64,000 nt of DNA from Ephemerocybe angulata (lineage: Eukaryota; Basidiomycota; Agaricomycetes; Agaricales; Psathyrellaceae): contig JAACJK010000164.1 in the NCBI GenBank assembly GCA_013368325.1, positions 124,001-188,000 of the forward strand. Direction: 5' to 3'. Below, piece by piece: positions 1 through 11,853 of this stretch; position 1 is the stretch's first letter, and the number at the start of each line of letters is the position of its first letter. The notes below the pieces were generated by a model. That model ran no database searches. It saw only the letters and a program-made list of their open reading frames with translations, and had not been told where the DNA came from. Made by a program: the position numbers and the translations under genes.

Positions 1-130
1 CTAGCGTTGTATCTACCATCATGCGTTCTCTTTGAAATGACCTTCACCACACCTACTGAATAAGCGCCCGCCGTTGTACACCGCGTGGTGTGTGGGAATC
101 TGACTCGGATGCAGTTTGATCTTCCACGGC

Positions 131-2029
131 ATGGACCTGTCCTCTTTCGACACCCACCATCTGCTTCCAAACAAGTCAGCTATGTCGAGCTTCCAGGGCG
201 CCCATGACTTCAATATCGAGAATCTAATACAGGCCCAAATCTACACCACTGTAACTGTCGGATCATCGACGAGCCCGCTTGAAGGTTGGTTTAAAGCGCG
301 CTCTGCCGACATCGACTAAACAGTTTGTTCCACGTAGTTCTACGTGGGCACATAGCACCAGGTGCACTCCACAACTCCAGGGAACGGGCGGAGGCGCCAA
401 ATAAATGCCATCCGGACACGAGGGTCGCCGTTCAGGAGGAGATCCTTCGGTGGGTAGCCGAGCCTATCCGACCGACCGAGCAGATCCTGTGGGTCACAGG
501 TCCAGCAGGGGCAGGGAAGACAGCTATCGCTGGCTCCATCGCAGACACTTGTTACGAGCGGGGCGATTTGGCGGCGAGTTTCTTCTTCTCTTCCTTCTCA
601 GGGGAGGTGAATAGGCGCCGGAAGCAATGTTTGGTATCGACACTGGCGTATCAGTTACGACAGCACCCCGCTCTCCAAGGCATCAGCCGGGAGATGTTGG
701 CTTCTATCGATAACGACCCGGCTGTCTTCGAGAAGTGCCTATTGGACTTGTATTGGACCAACTCAAGCTCATCATCCTAAAACCGTTAGGGAGCTTTGTT
801 GCGCGGGGCTTCGGTCCCAGCCAGTCCGGCGCATGGTGTCCGGTCATAATCATTGATGGCCTCGATGAGTGTGAGCCAGACGAGGATGAAGACGCCCAGA
901 AAGTCGCAAGCGGGTTACCTCCTCGCACGAGGGAAGATGAACACCAAGAAATTCTTTCGATCCTCAAATACGCCCTTGACTCCTCCGCCTTTCCATTTCG
1001 CATCATCATATTCAGCCGGCCTGAACGAGCTATTCGTCAATTCTTCTCGAAGGAGTTGGAAAGTGGCGGGTACTTTTCGAAGATATTTTTGGACGAAAGG
1101 TATAACCCCGGTCTCGACATCGGGCGCTACCTCAGGTCCAGGTTTGCTGCTATACGCGACCGTTATCACCTCCCCAACACTTGGCCTACAGAGGAACAGA
1201 TACAGGCCCTCCTTGAAGCTGCGTCAGGCCAGTTCATCTATGCTGCCACCGTCATTCGATATGTGGAAGATAACAAAAACCTGCCTGTGATCCAACTTAA
1301 ACACCTCCTCGAGGTCCACTCGCCTTCCTCAACGCCACTCGAGCCACTGGATGCACTATATACGCAGATCATTAACACGAGTCCAGATCCGTTCTCCTCG
1401 CTATGTTGGTTGTATGCCATAGAAAGGCTCAAACTGTGGCGCAAAACCGCGTTGACATCCGATTTGCCTGCCCTGTTTTGCAACCAATTCTTGGCCACTA
1501 TACCCGGAGAGGTAGAATATTTGCTAGGAAATCTCACCTCACTCGTCGATGTCCCTCCAATTGGCGATGCCACCTCTCCGTACAAGTTTTACCACCGGAC
1601 ACTCCAGGAGTTTATCCGCCGGCCCTCGCGACATGCAAAGGTCGCCGGAGCCCGCGAAGCACTTGACTGTCAAGCGGGCTTGAACCTCCTCCTTTCTCAG
1701 TACATCAAGGTCTTAGCAAGTCAGCCCATCCTTTTCCTTCTTTACCACGTCTCTCACGATTCCTGTCAGATAAAGGCCCGTGCATCCCCCTGGAGCAAGA
1801 TGTCGAGACGTTCCTGGAATATTTCGATTGCCTTGCGCTCACTCCCATCATCATGAAGGAGTTTAGCCTTACATTTCTTCGCACTCCGGTTTACGACTCC
1901 CTTTTGGCCTGCGATGTTCCCTGGTGGATGAATAGGATATGTTCTATGAACGTGGTAGTTCGATCCTACGTATTCAGCCAATTGTCCATTATAATTCACT
2001 CCAACGTGAGCAATCCCCAGATTTGTTAG
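131..2029 (+). pseudogene. NACHT NTPase gene A, frameshifted
   Basis: This is a STAND/NACHT NTPase gene broken by a frameshift. A first exon (ATG at 131, in-frame ATG at 182) carries the N-terminal segment SSFQGAHDFNIEN. The NACHT core follows an intron ending near 350, with Walker A GPAGAGKTAIA near 501-533 in one frame. Walker B VIIIDGLDEC (near 846-875) and the rest lie in another frame. The switch falls at 740-758, where an 11-bp unit is tandemly duplicated. An intron at 1720-1769 leads into the family's C-terminal segment (NKGP..., then CDVPWWMNR). No CxPAC tail exon was found; the frame stops at 2029. A full-length product would need a compensating change, so this copy is probably dead. 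The closest relative in the window is copy G, in opposite orientation. Confidence 0.8.
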
Positions 2030-2978
2030 GCGCACAAACTGCGTGGACGCTGACACCTTCTCTCATTAGTGTCAACGGTACCGCTGCCGTCCAGCGTGCA
2101 ATTATTGGAAAGAGAGCATATTAAAATGTCGCACACTCGTGCCTATAGATGATAACCCCCAGAACCGCGGGAAACGTGTTTCATTCTGGCACACCCGAAG
2201 TCATCTATCCACCAGCTGGTTTTGGAAGAATGTTCACCTTCTTGTTCCGGCGGATAGTCTCGCTGTGAACGATCTCGACGAAGGAGAGACTTCGGAGCGG
2301 ACGGGCGAGAGGATGGAAGACACATAAATTATAAGTATCGGCCAATGCTTTTGTACAACGGTAGATTCTCCCAGGCATTAGCGAGATATTCAATGACAAT
2401 GGCACACTAATACCCGTCGGCTTCACCCATAGAATGTACCCGGTGCAAAAGGATTTCAGCTTGTCATTCAAGAAGGTTTCAAGCAAGTAGGGAGTAGGGA
2501 GTAAGAAGGACGGCTCGATAGATGACGAAAAAGTGGCAGCTAGTGCTTCTGTATAATACCAAACTTCCGGCCAGGGTTCTCGTCACAGGGCTACCTGTCA
2601 AGCTTCGAGCCAACCTCGAGTCCGTGCTTCAATGCTTAACACGTAGTCCCGCGCGTACCTTGTGATTCTGGGTTTTTTCGTGAATTAAACGGAAGGCGAG
2701 AAAGGGAAAGGCGTACATGGTGAGCAAAGTCAGACGCAACTTGAAACCAACCGGGGGATTGGACCATAACTTGACCATAACCTCCCTCTCTTACGCCGGC
2801 CATAGAATCACGGATATGCACGATATGACTGACTCCGAATTTCCTTCCATGCAGTCCTTCCTGGGTTGGAGCGCTTGGGCAGGGAAGCGGTAGCAGGCTG
2901 CGGTTTTTGGAGCGCGCGGATCCAGACGCGTCGAACCCCCTCCCGCAGCCCTGATACACGACATCCTTATAATATTAT
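2030..2978. other. intergenic, no gene seen
   Basis: Positions about 2120-2335 are homologous, in inverted orientation, to about 35,480-35,720, so the duplication shared by copies A and G continues past their 3' ends. A short direct repeat (gaccataacttgaccataac) lies near 2,763. No supported coding sequence. Confidence 0.6.
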
Positions 2979-3002
2979 GGCCCCGTGGCTCAGTGCTGTG
3001 AG
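2979..3002 (+). pseudogene. truncated tRNA-Trp 5' end, copy 1
   Basis: The first 18 nt match the 5' end of the tRNA at 3418 (acceptor strand and D-arm start, ggccccgtggctcagtg); the rest of the tRNA is missing. About 70 bp of upstream sequence also resembles the flank of the complete gene, so gene and flank were duplicated together and this copy then decayed. Confidence 0.6.
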
Positions 3003-3081
3003 TACTGGCGCTTACTTCAGGAATCAGACGTATCGAGCCTATACCCAAGCTCCGGATGCAAAAGAGCGAACCCGTTAGCAA

Positions 3082-3110
3082 GGCCGCGTGGCTCAGTGCT
3101 AGAGCGTTAC
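3082..3110 (+). pseudogene. truncated tRNA-Trp 5' end, copy 2
   Basis: ggccgcgtggctcagtgcta repeats the tRNA head with one acceptor-stem change; no T-arm or B box follows at the expected spacing. It is the middle of three tRNA-head copies spaced roughly 100 and 335 bp apart. Confidence 0.6.
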
Positions 3111-3417
3111 AGCGCTTCCAAGGTTGTGTAGTGCTTGGCCCAGGCAAGCGCCAACAGGCGGTGGCGATCGGGTTAGTACATAGACACAAGGCATGCAAGT
3201 AGTGCTAAGTGTGGCTGTTGAAGATGGCAAGTGGGGGGTTGAGCATTTGATGTCCGACCTTGCCTGGAATCGAAGAGCGCTCGATCTGCCGGTACACGAG
3301 GAATTCAGCGAAAACGTGACTTTTTGGACTCAGTTTTTTCAGACAAAAAGCTGGTTTGGAGAGCGGCGCGTCGAGCCCTCCCCCGGCCCTGGATGTACGA
3401 TATCGTAAAGATAGCAA

Positions 3418-3522
3418 GGCCCCGTGGCTCAGTGGTAGAGCGTGTGATTCCAGTCAAAATCACGTGATAAGCATCACGAGACTGCTTCCACAAGGTCATC
3501 CGTTCAATCCGGGTCGGGGTCA
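3418..3522 (+). tRNA. tRNA-Trp (CCA) with intron
   Basis: The cloverleaf folds by eye. Acceptor GGCCCCG (3418-3424) pairs with CGGGGTC (3515-3521), with one G-T pair, and the discriminator is A3522. The D-stem is GCTC/GAGC. The T-arm is ATCCG-TTCAATC-CGGGT (3498-3514). The anticodon CCA lies at 3450-3452 after T33. The anticodon stem TGTGA (3443-3447) pairs with CCACA (3488-3492) apart from one A31-C39 mismatch, if about 33 nt (3454-3486) are removed as an intron after position 37. The D-arm resembles yeast tRNA-Trp, which also carries an intron. T runs just downstream (about 3532 and 3540) could end Pol III transcription. Because of the mismatch and the neighbouring broken copies, a pseudogene is still possible. 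Confidence 0.72.
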
Positions 3523-3979
3523 AGCGTTTGCTTTTTGACCTTTTTGCTTCCCAAACCCCCGTCGAACGTGTCGGGTCCCTAGTACAGTCCGTATGTTATG
3601 GAAGTTTCGTCCAGACCGATATCCCTAGTACTTTCCACAGCAGCGCCTCGGCTTCTTTTGAGAGAAGCGACAGAATTGTTCGCATGGAGAGCCGCTGAGG
3701 TTTTTATTGTTCCAGGAAGAATCCCGAAGGTAAAGCAGGACGAACGAGCTTGCTCTCCTTCTCAGACATCATTTTCTGGTATCCCCTCCGAAGCGACAGG
3801 GCTAGATGTGAGCGATGCCTCAGGCTCTAGGCCCCAGATAGTGTCAATTGGGACAAAATCAGCAAGGGATACCACCTCGACACTTGCTAGGGCCAAGCTA
3901 GGTTGAACCATTCAATGACATGGCGGTCTCGAAGGCCGAGCATTCGCGAAAGAGTGGTAAAACGGCTAGTCATTGCATC
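3523..3979. other. intergenic, no gene seen
   Basis: Between the tRNA and the 3' end of the dehydrogenase gene. Short unsupported ORFs only; apart from the Pol III-type T runs near 3,532-3,545, nothing stands out. Confidence 0.5.
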
Positions 3980-5131
3980 TTACAGCTTAACAGAGGGCGC
4001 GATAGCCTGTGTAGCGAACCTCGAGCCCCCGTCCGTGATTGTGTGCGTTCCGGTAATATGAGCGGAAGCAGGGCTCGAAAGGAACAGGGCCAGTCCAGCG
4101 ATATCCGACGGTTGCCCGTGACGCCCGGTAGGTTGGCCCATGAGTAGCCCCTCTCCAGCAGCCTTGATCCCGAACGCGGTCATCTTACTTGGGTATAGAC
4201 CGGGCAGGATAGCGTTGACACTGTAAATCCAGTCAATAAATGTCATGTGAAGAAGGAGGAGCTTAAGTAGGCGTACGTGATATTCCGACTAACGAGCTTG
4301 ACGGCTAGCGTCGATGTGAGATGGTTGACGGCAGCTTTGCTTGGTTGGTCTACACCGCAAAGCCAACGACATTAGATGCGCTCAGTTCCGTCTTCGCAGG
4401 AAAGGCCACTCACAGCTCCATGTGCCATTGCCGTCAGCACTCAGAGGCCCCTCTGCTGCTGGTTCGACAGAAGCGGTCGACGAAATGTTGATAACTCGGC
4501 CTGGATCCGCGTTGTTGGCATCCTTGGCCAGGTATTCAGTAAGGCCAGCAGTCACTAGAAACGCATATATAAGAGAGTGGAAGAAGGAAGTTAACGATAC
4601 TCACTGTAAAAGATACTCTTCACGTTGACAGCGAAGACGTTGTCCCAGCCTTTTTCCTCCGGAAAGTCGTTGTAGTTGCCGCCCCAGGTAATCCCAGAAT
4701 TGTTGACCAAGACGTGCAGCTTCTCCTCCCGCTTCTTGAATTCGGCAACAAGGTCATCACATCCCTTCTTCGACTGCCATTCTCTGAGTTCGCAAGTGCA
4801 CGCAGTCCCAGGAAACCGAACTTACGTTCAGGTTCGCGACGATATATTGTGCCTTGGGGCCAGTCGCGACTTTGTTGATATCGTTGACGGCCTCCTGGAG
4901 CTGCTTCTCCTTGCGAGCAGCGATGTAGACCTTCGCGCCGTTCTGAGCATATCCGGTGGCCATCATCTTGCCGATACCTGAGCCACCTCCGGTGACAAGG
5001 ACAATCTTGCCTTGGACGCGGAATAGCGAATTAAGGGAGAGGTCGGAGAAGTCTGGAGGTCGTGGTGCGTTCAAGTTAACCGTTTGCGTGGTGCCGACTG
5101 CAAAGACATATCACTCACCTGAGCCAGTCAT
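3980..5131 (-). CDS. short-chain dehydrogenase/reductase (SDR)
   Basis: NAD(P)-dependent oxidoreductase of the classical SDR family, 287 aa in six exons: 5131-5119, 5052-4826, 4773-4605, 4554-4414, 4349-4277 and 4220-3980. The first exon is 13 nt (MTGS), after which translation continues with DFSDLSLNSLF. Seen in the protein: the cofactor motif TGGGSGIGK near residue 30, NNSG in the third exon, NISST with the catalytic Ser, the YQPSK catalytic Tyr/Lys pair, and the C-terminal TITDGG element. Cytosolic placement is inferred because no targeting signal is visible. The sequence resembles fungal SDRs annotated as gluconate 5-dehydrogenase or 3-oxoacyl reductase; the substrate cannot be told. A piece of this gene recurs at about 31.9-32.1 kb. 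Confidence 0.88.
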
Positions 5132-5719
5132 CGTGGTAGATTCTAGAGTATGTGGGGGATGATTCCGGGCGGTTGAAAGCTAAGTACAGTCGAGGAGAAC
5201 ATGATGATCATGGTAGGCGGGAAGAAGCAACAGGCGCGTTTGTTAGCCGACGCGACAACGGACACGAAGCACGGCCAACCGACAAACCTGAAGGAACTCT
5301 GTGCTGGTCAAAGTGGAGGGTGAATGCTAGTGGAAGATGTGACTCTGAGGAGCAACTGTGAGATCGTTCAAGGCTATTTAAGTATCACCAATGACCGGCT
5401 TCCTGAGAGCCGAACCCGACATTGAGGCGCCCAACGGTTGACATCGGGCCGTCGTGATCGAAGTGTGCGCTGGATTACAGCCAAATTACGCTTCTTTCAA
5501 GTTAGTGGTTCGTTCTACATAACTACTACAGTGCTCTTACACCAATGATACACTAATTGAAGGGTCGACAATGATTCTGGATAGTGACTGCTCGCTGCCG
5601 GGTGCTTGTGCCAAAACCAAGTTCATGCCTGACTATGCAGCCTTTTCCAAACACTCGAGTTTGGCACCAAGTGTAACACCGGCAAACTGCCATGAACTAA
5701 TCGGTAACTTTAATAACAG
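5132..5719. other. intergenic, SDR promoter side
   Basis: Upstream of the SDR start and downstream of NACHT remnant B. No coding sequence supported. Confidence 0.5.
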
Positions 5720-6426
5720 TTAGACTGAAGTTAGATCCTCACTTGAAATCTCTTGACCATGAGCTTTGCATACCTTGGCGATAGCCGTCCTGACGTGCCT
5801 GCAGGCAGGGGTACAAGCATACAAGCCCACACACTGAGAGATATGTCAGGTCTATTCATGGCGTGTTGCCCATAGCTAAGGACGTACCTGTCGATGAACA
5901 TTTGAGAACATAGCCTGGGCAACTTCAAAGGCGTCCTCCCCCTTGAGATGCGCGAAGAACGTCTCCATCCACCAAGTAACATCGCAGAAGAGATATTCGA
6001 ATTTCGGAGGCGTGGAAATAGGTTCTACCATCATCGGCCAACACCCCCACCCACGTCTCAGATCGTAGTGCATGATTTGCAAACCTGGCGAGGAACTTTT
6101 CCTGCTCGACTTCGGCGCAAGGGGCTGAGGCCTTTCTCTATGAACCGCGTCAGACTTTTAGCACATAAGCAAGAGGTAACAAGAAACGTACGCCTCAGGA
6201 TAGCCATATACCGGCCCAAAAGAAACTTCATTCTCTTCAAAGAATCAACATACAAAGTTCCACGACGAACCTGGTCATGGAGAAGTTCCTTGACGTGGCG
6301 ATGATGCAACATGTATTCATCACTTGAAGAGTTGTCTAGGTATAAGGGTCTTCCAGTCAGTCGATAGAAATAAACGAGATCTCTACTTGGTATAAAGGTA
6401 TGTCTGATGGACAGAACATGAGCCAA
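5720..6426 (-). pseudogene. NACHT gene 3' remnant (B)
   Basis: Only the C-terminal third of a NACHT-family gene is present. The segment HVKELLHDQVRRGTLYVDS...FLLGRYMAIL matches the end of the main exon in H and I. After an intron, EKFLARFANHALRSETWVG and then, in a different frame, FEYLFCDVTWWMETF match the third exon; the frame change lies near 6,030-6,045. A last exon after the acceptor near 5818 encodes CVGLYACTPACRHVRTAIAK and stops at 5720. The P-loop and Walker B parts are absent, so this cannot be an active NTPase. It lies 56 bp from the 3' end of the carrier gene. Confidence 0.78.
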
Positions 6427-6482
6427 GGGCGAGCAGAAGAACGAAGCGAATGCAGACTCACTCTAAATGCGAAGGCCGAAGT

Positions 6483-8086
6483 TCACGAGAACGCTCTAAC
6501 AACAGCTTCAAAAGTTCCAAAAGTAACCATATTAACCGGAATAGCCCTAAATACACCACCCCCGTCAGCTTCAGATGTTATAGCACGAGATAACAGAGCA
6601 GCTTACCGGATGAGCGTAGGCGACAGCCCTCGGAAGAAGACTCTGGGGCCCTCCGCCTTGTACGAGTGTACTATCGTCGACCACGTCGAACGATACGGGT
6701 TCAAATCTTTAGGACCTGAAGAGAACAATCTAATCGCGCCCAATAACGGTGTTCTATACGACGCCGATACCGTCGTTGCTGCCGCAGCGCCTTTAGCTTG
6801 CCCAACCCCCGGACCATGCGTCGCATATATCGGATGGCTCGCCTGGATCCTCGTCTTAACCACATCAAACGGGAACGTAAAGACCCACCCAGCTACACAC
6901 CCAACAGCCTCAATAAACCTCACACCCAAAGAACCTCTAGAGAATAGAAGAGATTACGCACCCACACCCGCGACGCCTCCAGCGACCATCAACGGCCCCC
7001 AACTCAGCTGCCCCGCACTCTCCTCCACATGCTTCATCAGGTCCGCCGAGTTGCGATCCACGCTCGGCGGGCTCACGAACCACCGGCACGTCGCCTCGTA
7101 CGCGAAGAAATACGCGCCGTATCCGATATCTCTCAGTGCCGTCGCGGTAACGCCGCGGTACAGGCCTCGCACGCCGTTCTCTTTGAATATCTGCCATGCG
7201 ACCTGCCGCGCTGTTGTTCGTGTAAGGAGGGACTGTTGCCGGATCTTAATGAGTTCTGTAGGGGTTGTGATCAACCTTTGGGGGGGATTGCGACAGTGAG
7301 TACTCGATGAGGAGGAAGGAGAGAGCGTGAGGTACGCACGAAGAGATAATACCACTACCCGCGCCCGCGAGAGCAATCTGGTATAACGTAGGCACAGAAT
7401 CCGCACTCTCCAACTGCATCTTCATCAAGAACCGATACGAAGCAAAAACCAAGCCGTTCATAAGGGCCACACTCGCCTTCGAACGACACCCCCCAAAAGC
7501 GAATCGAATCAGCAACCGCGAGTGGCAAACAGAGCGAAGTGGTGGCGTAGTAATAAGTAGAGACTCACCAGAGGCGACATAATCCCCTTATACAACCCAA
7601 AGAACCGTTCCTCGCGCACAATAGTAGCCAAAGCGTTCCACGTCGAGCTATACCTCCCCGCAATCGTCGGGCTCTGGAACCGCACTTTCACTGCACACGC
7701 ACAAGCACAACCAAGCGCAAGTAAGACCAAGGGCGAGAAACCAAAGGAAAGCGTTAAAGCAATTCCGACGGCGTTCCGAGTTTTGAACATGGCAATTACA
7801 GTAACTCGCGTAAGAACTCTTATCCAGACAAGTCGAGCTATAAACCTCCAAACGCACCAGTATCGAACGGGAATCCCACAGCAAGGCTAGTCATACCCTA
7901 CGAACGCACAAACAGCATTTCAGCCCAACCCCATCGCACCAGGGGTCGCTCGCTACTCACCGCGATCGTCCCTGCGACAAAGTCGAGCGTCGGGTCGAGT
8001 TGCACTACACACGGATGATTAGCTACCGTCCCACTGAATCCAAGCAGAAACGCACCCTTCTCTCCGCCATTAGCTGCATCTCCCAT
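6483..8086 (-). CDS. mitochondrial carrier family protein (SLC25)
   Basis: Inner-membrane solute carrier, 362 aa in seven exons: 8086-7961, 7897-7858, 7690-7569, 7476-7340, 7275-6962, 6892-6607 and 6546-6483. Three tandem modules are visible with signature motifs PFDTVKVRFQ, PTELIKIRQQ and PFDVVKTRIQ; each is followed by the usual aromatic/Gly element (GLYKG, GLYRG, FFRG). The last exon encodes AIPVNMVTFGTFEAVVRAFS. Signature loops look like the carnitine/basic amino acid/YMC group, but the substrate is not assigned. The third module has a long insert after HPIYATHG. The start at 8086 is the only in-frame ATG in that exon. Pieces of this gene recur at 36.85 and 47.7 kb. Confidence 0.88.
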
Positions 8087-8554
8087 TGAACAAACGCGCA
8101 GAACGAAGTTAGTGGTGGTTCAAGGACAAGATCCGGGCGTCCAACGGACACGGAACGGAGTCTTTCTACCCGCTAGCTTAGCACTTTATCAATCGATGAC
8201 GACAGCCCACTGTAAAAGGCTATTCACAAGCTTCATCCCGATATCGAAGTCCCAATCCAAACTCGTATAGGAGAAGTAGAAAAAGCCATAGATTGAGGAG
8301 GTCGTAGGATAATTACGTGCAAGAATAGTACAGTGCGGGATCGTAACAGCCATAGCGAAACAAGACGTGAACTCGGAGGAATGATACATATGCCAGAGAA
8401 GAAATACACTAATATAACGTGACGAGGCGATGTATCTGCCTAAAGCGAAGAGAGGAAGAAGTGAGGTATACATAAGGAAGAAGAAGAGAGAGCGAAAGCG
8501 ACATGAGTGAGATGCATGAGTTGAAAGAACCGGGAGAGGACGTCGACGAAGCAC
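8087..8554. other. eEF3 3' flank and carrier promoter
   Basis: 468 bp between the carrier start and the eEF3 stop. A 121-codon open frame on the minus strand (8189-8554) begins right after the eEF3 stop and is Phe/Tyr/Ser-rich with no recognisable domain; it is most likely 3' UTR. Confidence 0.55.
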
Positions 8555-11500
8555 TTAGAGCTCCTCGTCGGTGAAGACCTCCTCACCACGCTTCCTCCTA
8601 GCCATACGCTCCTTCTTCAGCTTCCTCGCCTCAGACGCAGTGAGCTTCTTCGCCTTCTTGTTCTCGATCTTGTTGCCCATAGCGTCGTACGTGACCTCCT
8701 CCTCGCCCGCAGCCTTGTCGATGCGAGCACCGGAGCCCTGACCCTCAACCCAGTTGTGGCCGGAGGCCTCGAGGTGCCCATCGCGCATGGCCCAGACTTC
8801 AGAGCAGATCGACTCGGAGAAGTCACGGTTGTGGGTGATGACGAGGACACCTCCCTCGAAGGCCTTGAGCGCCTCGATGAGCGCAGCGAGCGACTCACGA
8901 TCGAGGTAGTTGGTAGGCTCGTCGAGACAGATGATGTGGGGACGACGCCAGGTGGCGGCACCGAGCACGATCTTGACCTTCTGACCACCAGAGAGACCCC
9001 TCATGGTGTTGTGGGAGACGAACTCGGGCTCGAGACCGAAGTCGGCGAAGTGCTTCTCGATCTCGCGACGAACGAGAGGGCGGAGGAGACCGAGGCGCTG
9101 AGCCTCACGAGTATCGACCTCGAGGACTTTCTGTAAACGAGAACACGACGATCAGTATGCAAGGAAAGAGAGTCAAGACAAACGACGACGAACCTTCTCG
9201 AAACCACGCTTGATGAGCTCGTCACGGGAGACCCAGACGTTCTCGGACGACGACATGCCCTTGAGCGACACCTCGTACTCGTAGGACTGCTTGAGCTTCT
9301 TACGGTTAAGAATCTCGTCGATGAGCCTCTTCTGGCCCTCAATGACAATCACAGCTCCCTCCTTCATCTTCTGCTGCTCCTCCTCGGTGATGATCTTCGT
9401 CGCCTTCATCATGTCCTCCAAATCCTCACCAGTCTGGTAACGCCAAAGCATGTACTCGAGCGCGGTCTTGTCGAGATGCTGGTCGATATGGTGGAAAGCG
9501 TGCTGGGCGACGTAACCAATAACCAAGTTGGGGTGCTTCCAGATCTCACCACCCTTGTTGGGCTCGGTGTCACCGATGAGCAACTTGACGAGGGTAGACT
9601 TGCCGGAACCGTTGGGACCGAGGACGGCGACACGCGAAGAGAGCGAGACTTGGAGGGTGACGTCGTACAGCTGCTGGACGGGCGCGGTGGGGTACTGGAA
9701 TCCGACCTTGCGGAGCTTGATGAGCGACTTCTCCTTGGTCTTGACACCGTCGAGGAGAGGGGGGTCGGGGAGCTTGAACTTGTAGTCCTCGGCGGCCTCG
9801 AGGGTGTAGTACGACTTAGCCTCAGGGACGGCCTTGACGAACGCCTCAAGGTTACCGCGGTAGCGGCGGAGCTTGAAGCGGTTGAGGTGGAGGACGTCGG
9901 TGATGGTGTTGTTGAGGAAGCCAGAGTCGTGGGACACGATGACTAGAAACGAAAAGTCAGAAACGAGATCGTAAAGAGAAAGACCGAAAGCAACGTACTG
10001 GAAGTGCAGTGGGTAAGACCGGTGAGGTAGTTCTCCAACCAAGCGACGTTGACGACATCCAAATGGTTAGTGGGCTCATCAAGGAGGAGGATATCGGCCT
10101 TGAACAGCATGGCGCGGGCAAGGGCGAGCTTCATCTTCCAACCACCAGAGAGGGAACCGATAGCCTGAGCCTGGCGCTCATCGGAGAACCCGACGGAGGC
10201 GAGGGTCTCGATGATCTCCTCACGAGGAGCGAGGACACGCTTGTCGGAGACAATGAACTCGAGGACAGAGGTATCCTCCTCAGATCCATCAATGTCGTGC
10301 TCGACGTAGAAGGTACGGACCTCATCGGGGGAGGGGAAGCCCTCGACCTGGCCGTTGGTGATGGCGCGCATGAGGGTCGACTTTCCGGTACCGTTCTTAC
10401 CGCACAGACCGTAGCGGTGGCCACGCTTGAGACGGAGGGTCGCGGTGTTGAGCAGAATCTTGGCACCGTAGGCGAGCGAGAACTGGCAGTTGCACAGATC
10501 CTCACCCTCCTCCTCGTCCTCGAGATCACCAACCTCCTCGGTATCCTCAGTCGCCGACTTGACGACCCACTCGCGGGCGACGGTGATGCCGTCGGGCGAC
10601 GAGGTGATGAGCGAGAGGTAAGGAGCAAGGGTATCCCAGTCGGGGACGTCAAAGTTCTTGGCGTTGGTGAGGTTCGACGCAAGGTTGGCAGCGTACATGG
10701 TCTCGATGTTGCCAGCAGAGACGTTGGCGCCGAGCTTCTTGTAGATGGCGATGAGGGAGTGGGCGAGCTGCTTCTCATCAGCGTGCTTGATGGGGGGGAG
10801 GTCGGTACCGTCCTCGCCTTCCGGCACCTGGCCGATCTGGCGGAGGGTAGCGATAGCACGGTTGACGACGGCGCGGGCCTCAGGGTCTCCGACGGTGGTC
10901 TCGATCTTGATGAGGCCGGGGAGAAGCTTGGGCAAGAAGGGTCGGACCGTGACGTGCGAGTCGACGAGCTTGGCCATGTTGTCGGTGATAACCGCGACCT
11001 TACGCTTGGTGGCGGTGAGCTTCTCGGAGAGACCTCGGGAGAGGAGGGGGACCATGAGGGAGAGGGTGGCGGAGTCTACTTCGGAAACGAACGTGGTGGC
11101 CGAGAGGAGCCCGATGGTCTTGGGGACCTCCTCAACGGGGTTGATCAAAGCTTGAATAAGAGCAGGAATAAAGCGTTCAATGTCCTTGTTCGAGATCAGG
11201 GCCGTAGCTTTTGTCAGCGAATCCTTGGCGGCCTTCTTCACGTCCGTCTTGGTGTCCCAGAGCGCGTCAGTCAGCACGGGCACGATCTCGGGCATGAGAC
11301 GGGCCATGGGGACGGGGGCGCTCTTGACGAGCTGGTTGAGGACGGTGAGCGACCCAGTCTTGATCTGCCACTTGCCGGCAGTCTGGATCTGGTGAAGGAG
11401 GGCGGGGAGGACGAGCGCGGTGGCCCAAGGGTTCATGTTGGCAACGTATTCGCGCACCGCTTCCACAGCAGCCGTCTTGACGGGTGCCATCTTGTCGGCG

Positions 11501-11853
11501 AACGCCTCGAGGAGCGCGGCGTAGATGCCAGAGTCGATGAAGATGGGCTCGAGGGCCTTGACGGCGCCTCCAGTGACGAGCGCCTTCACAGCATCGGCGG
11601 CACCCTCGCGGGCGGCAGCACTCTTCTTGTCGGAGAGGGCCTTGATGACGGCGTCGGCGAAGCCGGCAGACTGGAGCGCAGAGGGGCCGTTGGCGGCGGC
11701 AGCCTGGACGAGGGGGGCAGCAGCAGCCTCACGCGCAGCCTTGTCGGCAACGAAGAGGGCGGCGAGGTCGACGGCGCCAGGAGCGCCGGCAGCGGCAGCC
11801 TTGAGGTCGGCGGGGGCGGGGGTGGCAGCAGCGGAAGCGGTAGCGGCAGGCAT
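8555..11853 (-). CDS. TEF3: translation elongation factor 3 (eEF3, ABC-F ATPase)
   Basis: Fungal-specific elongation factor that binds the ribosome and uses ATP to release deacylated tRNA from the E site. 1059 aa in three exons: 11853-9999, 9942-9194 and 9130-8555. It has an Ala-rich N-terminus, then HEAT-type helical repeats to about residue 320. ABC domain 1 has Walker [10 protein letters not shown] (about 485), signature [17 protein letters not shown] (about 568) and Walker [13 protein letters not shown] (about 590). ABC domain 2 has [20 protein letters not shown] and [12 protein letters not shown], with a chromodomain-like insert between its Walker A and signature. The C-terminus is a basic Lys-rich tail ([11 protein letters not shown]), as in yeast eEF3. 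Strong GC3-type codon bias creates long antisense frames, consistent with very high expression. Length and domain order are normal. Confidence 0.97.

Noticed and set aside
9476..9946. 156-codon antisense frame over eEF3 second ABC domain
   Set aside because: Same codon-bias shadow as above.
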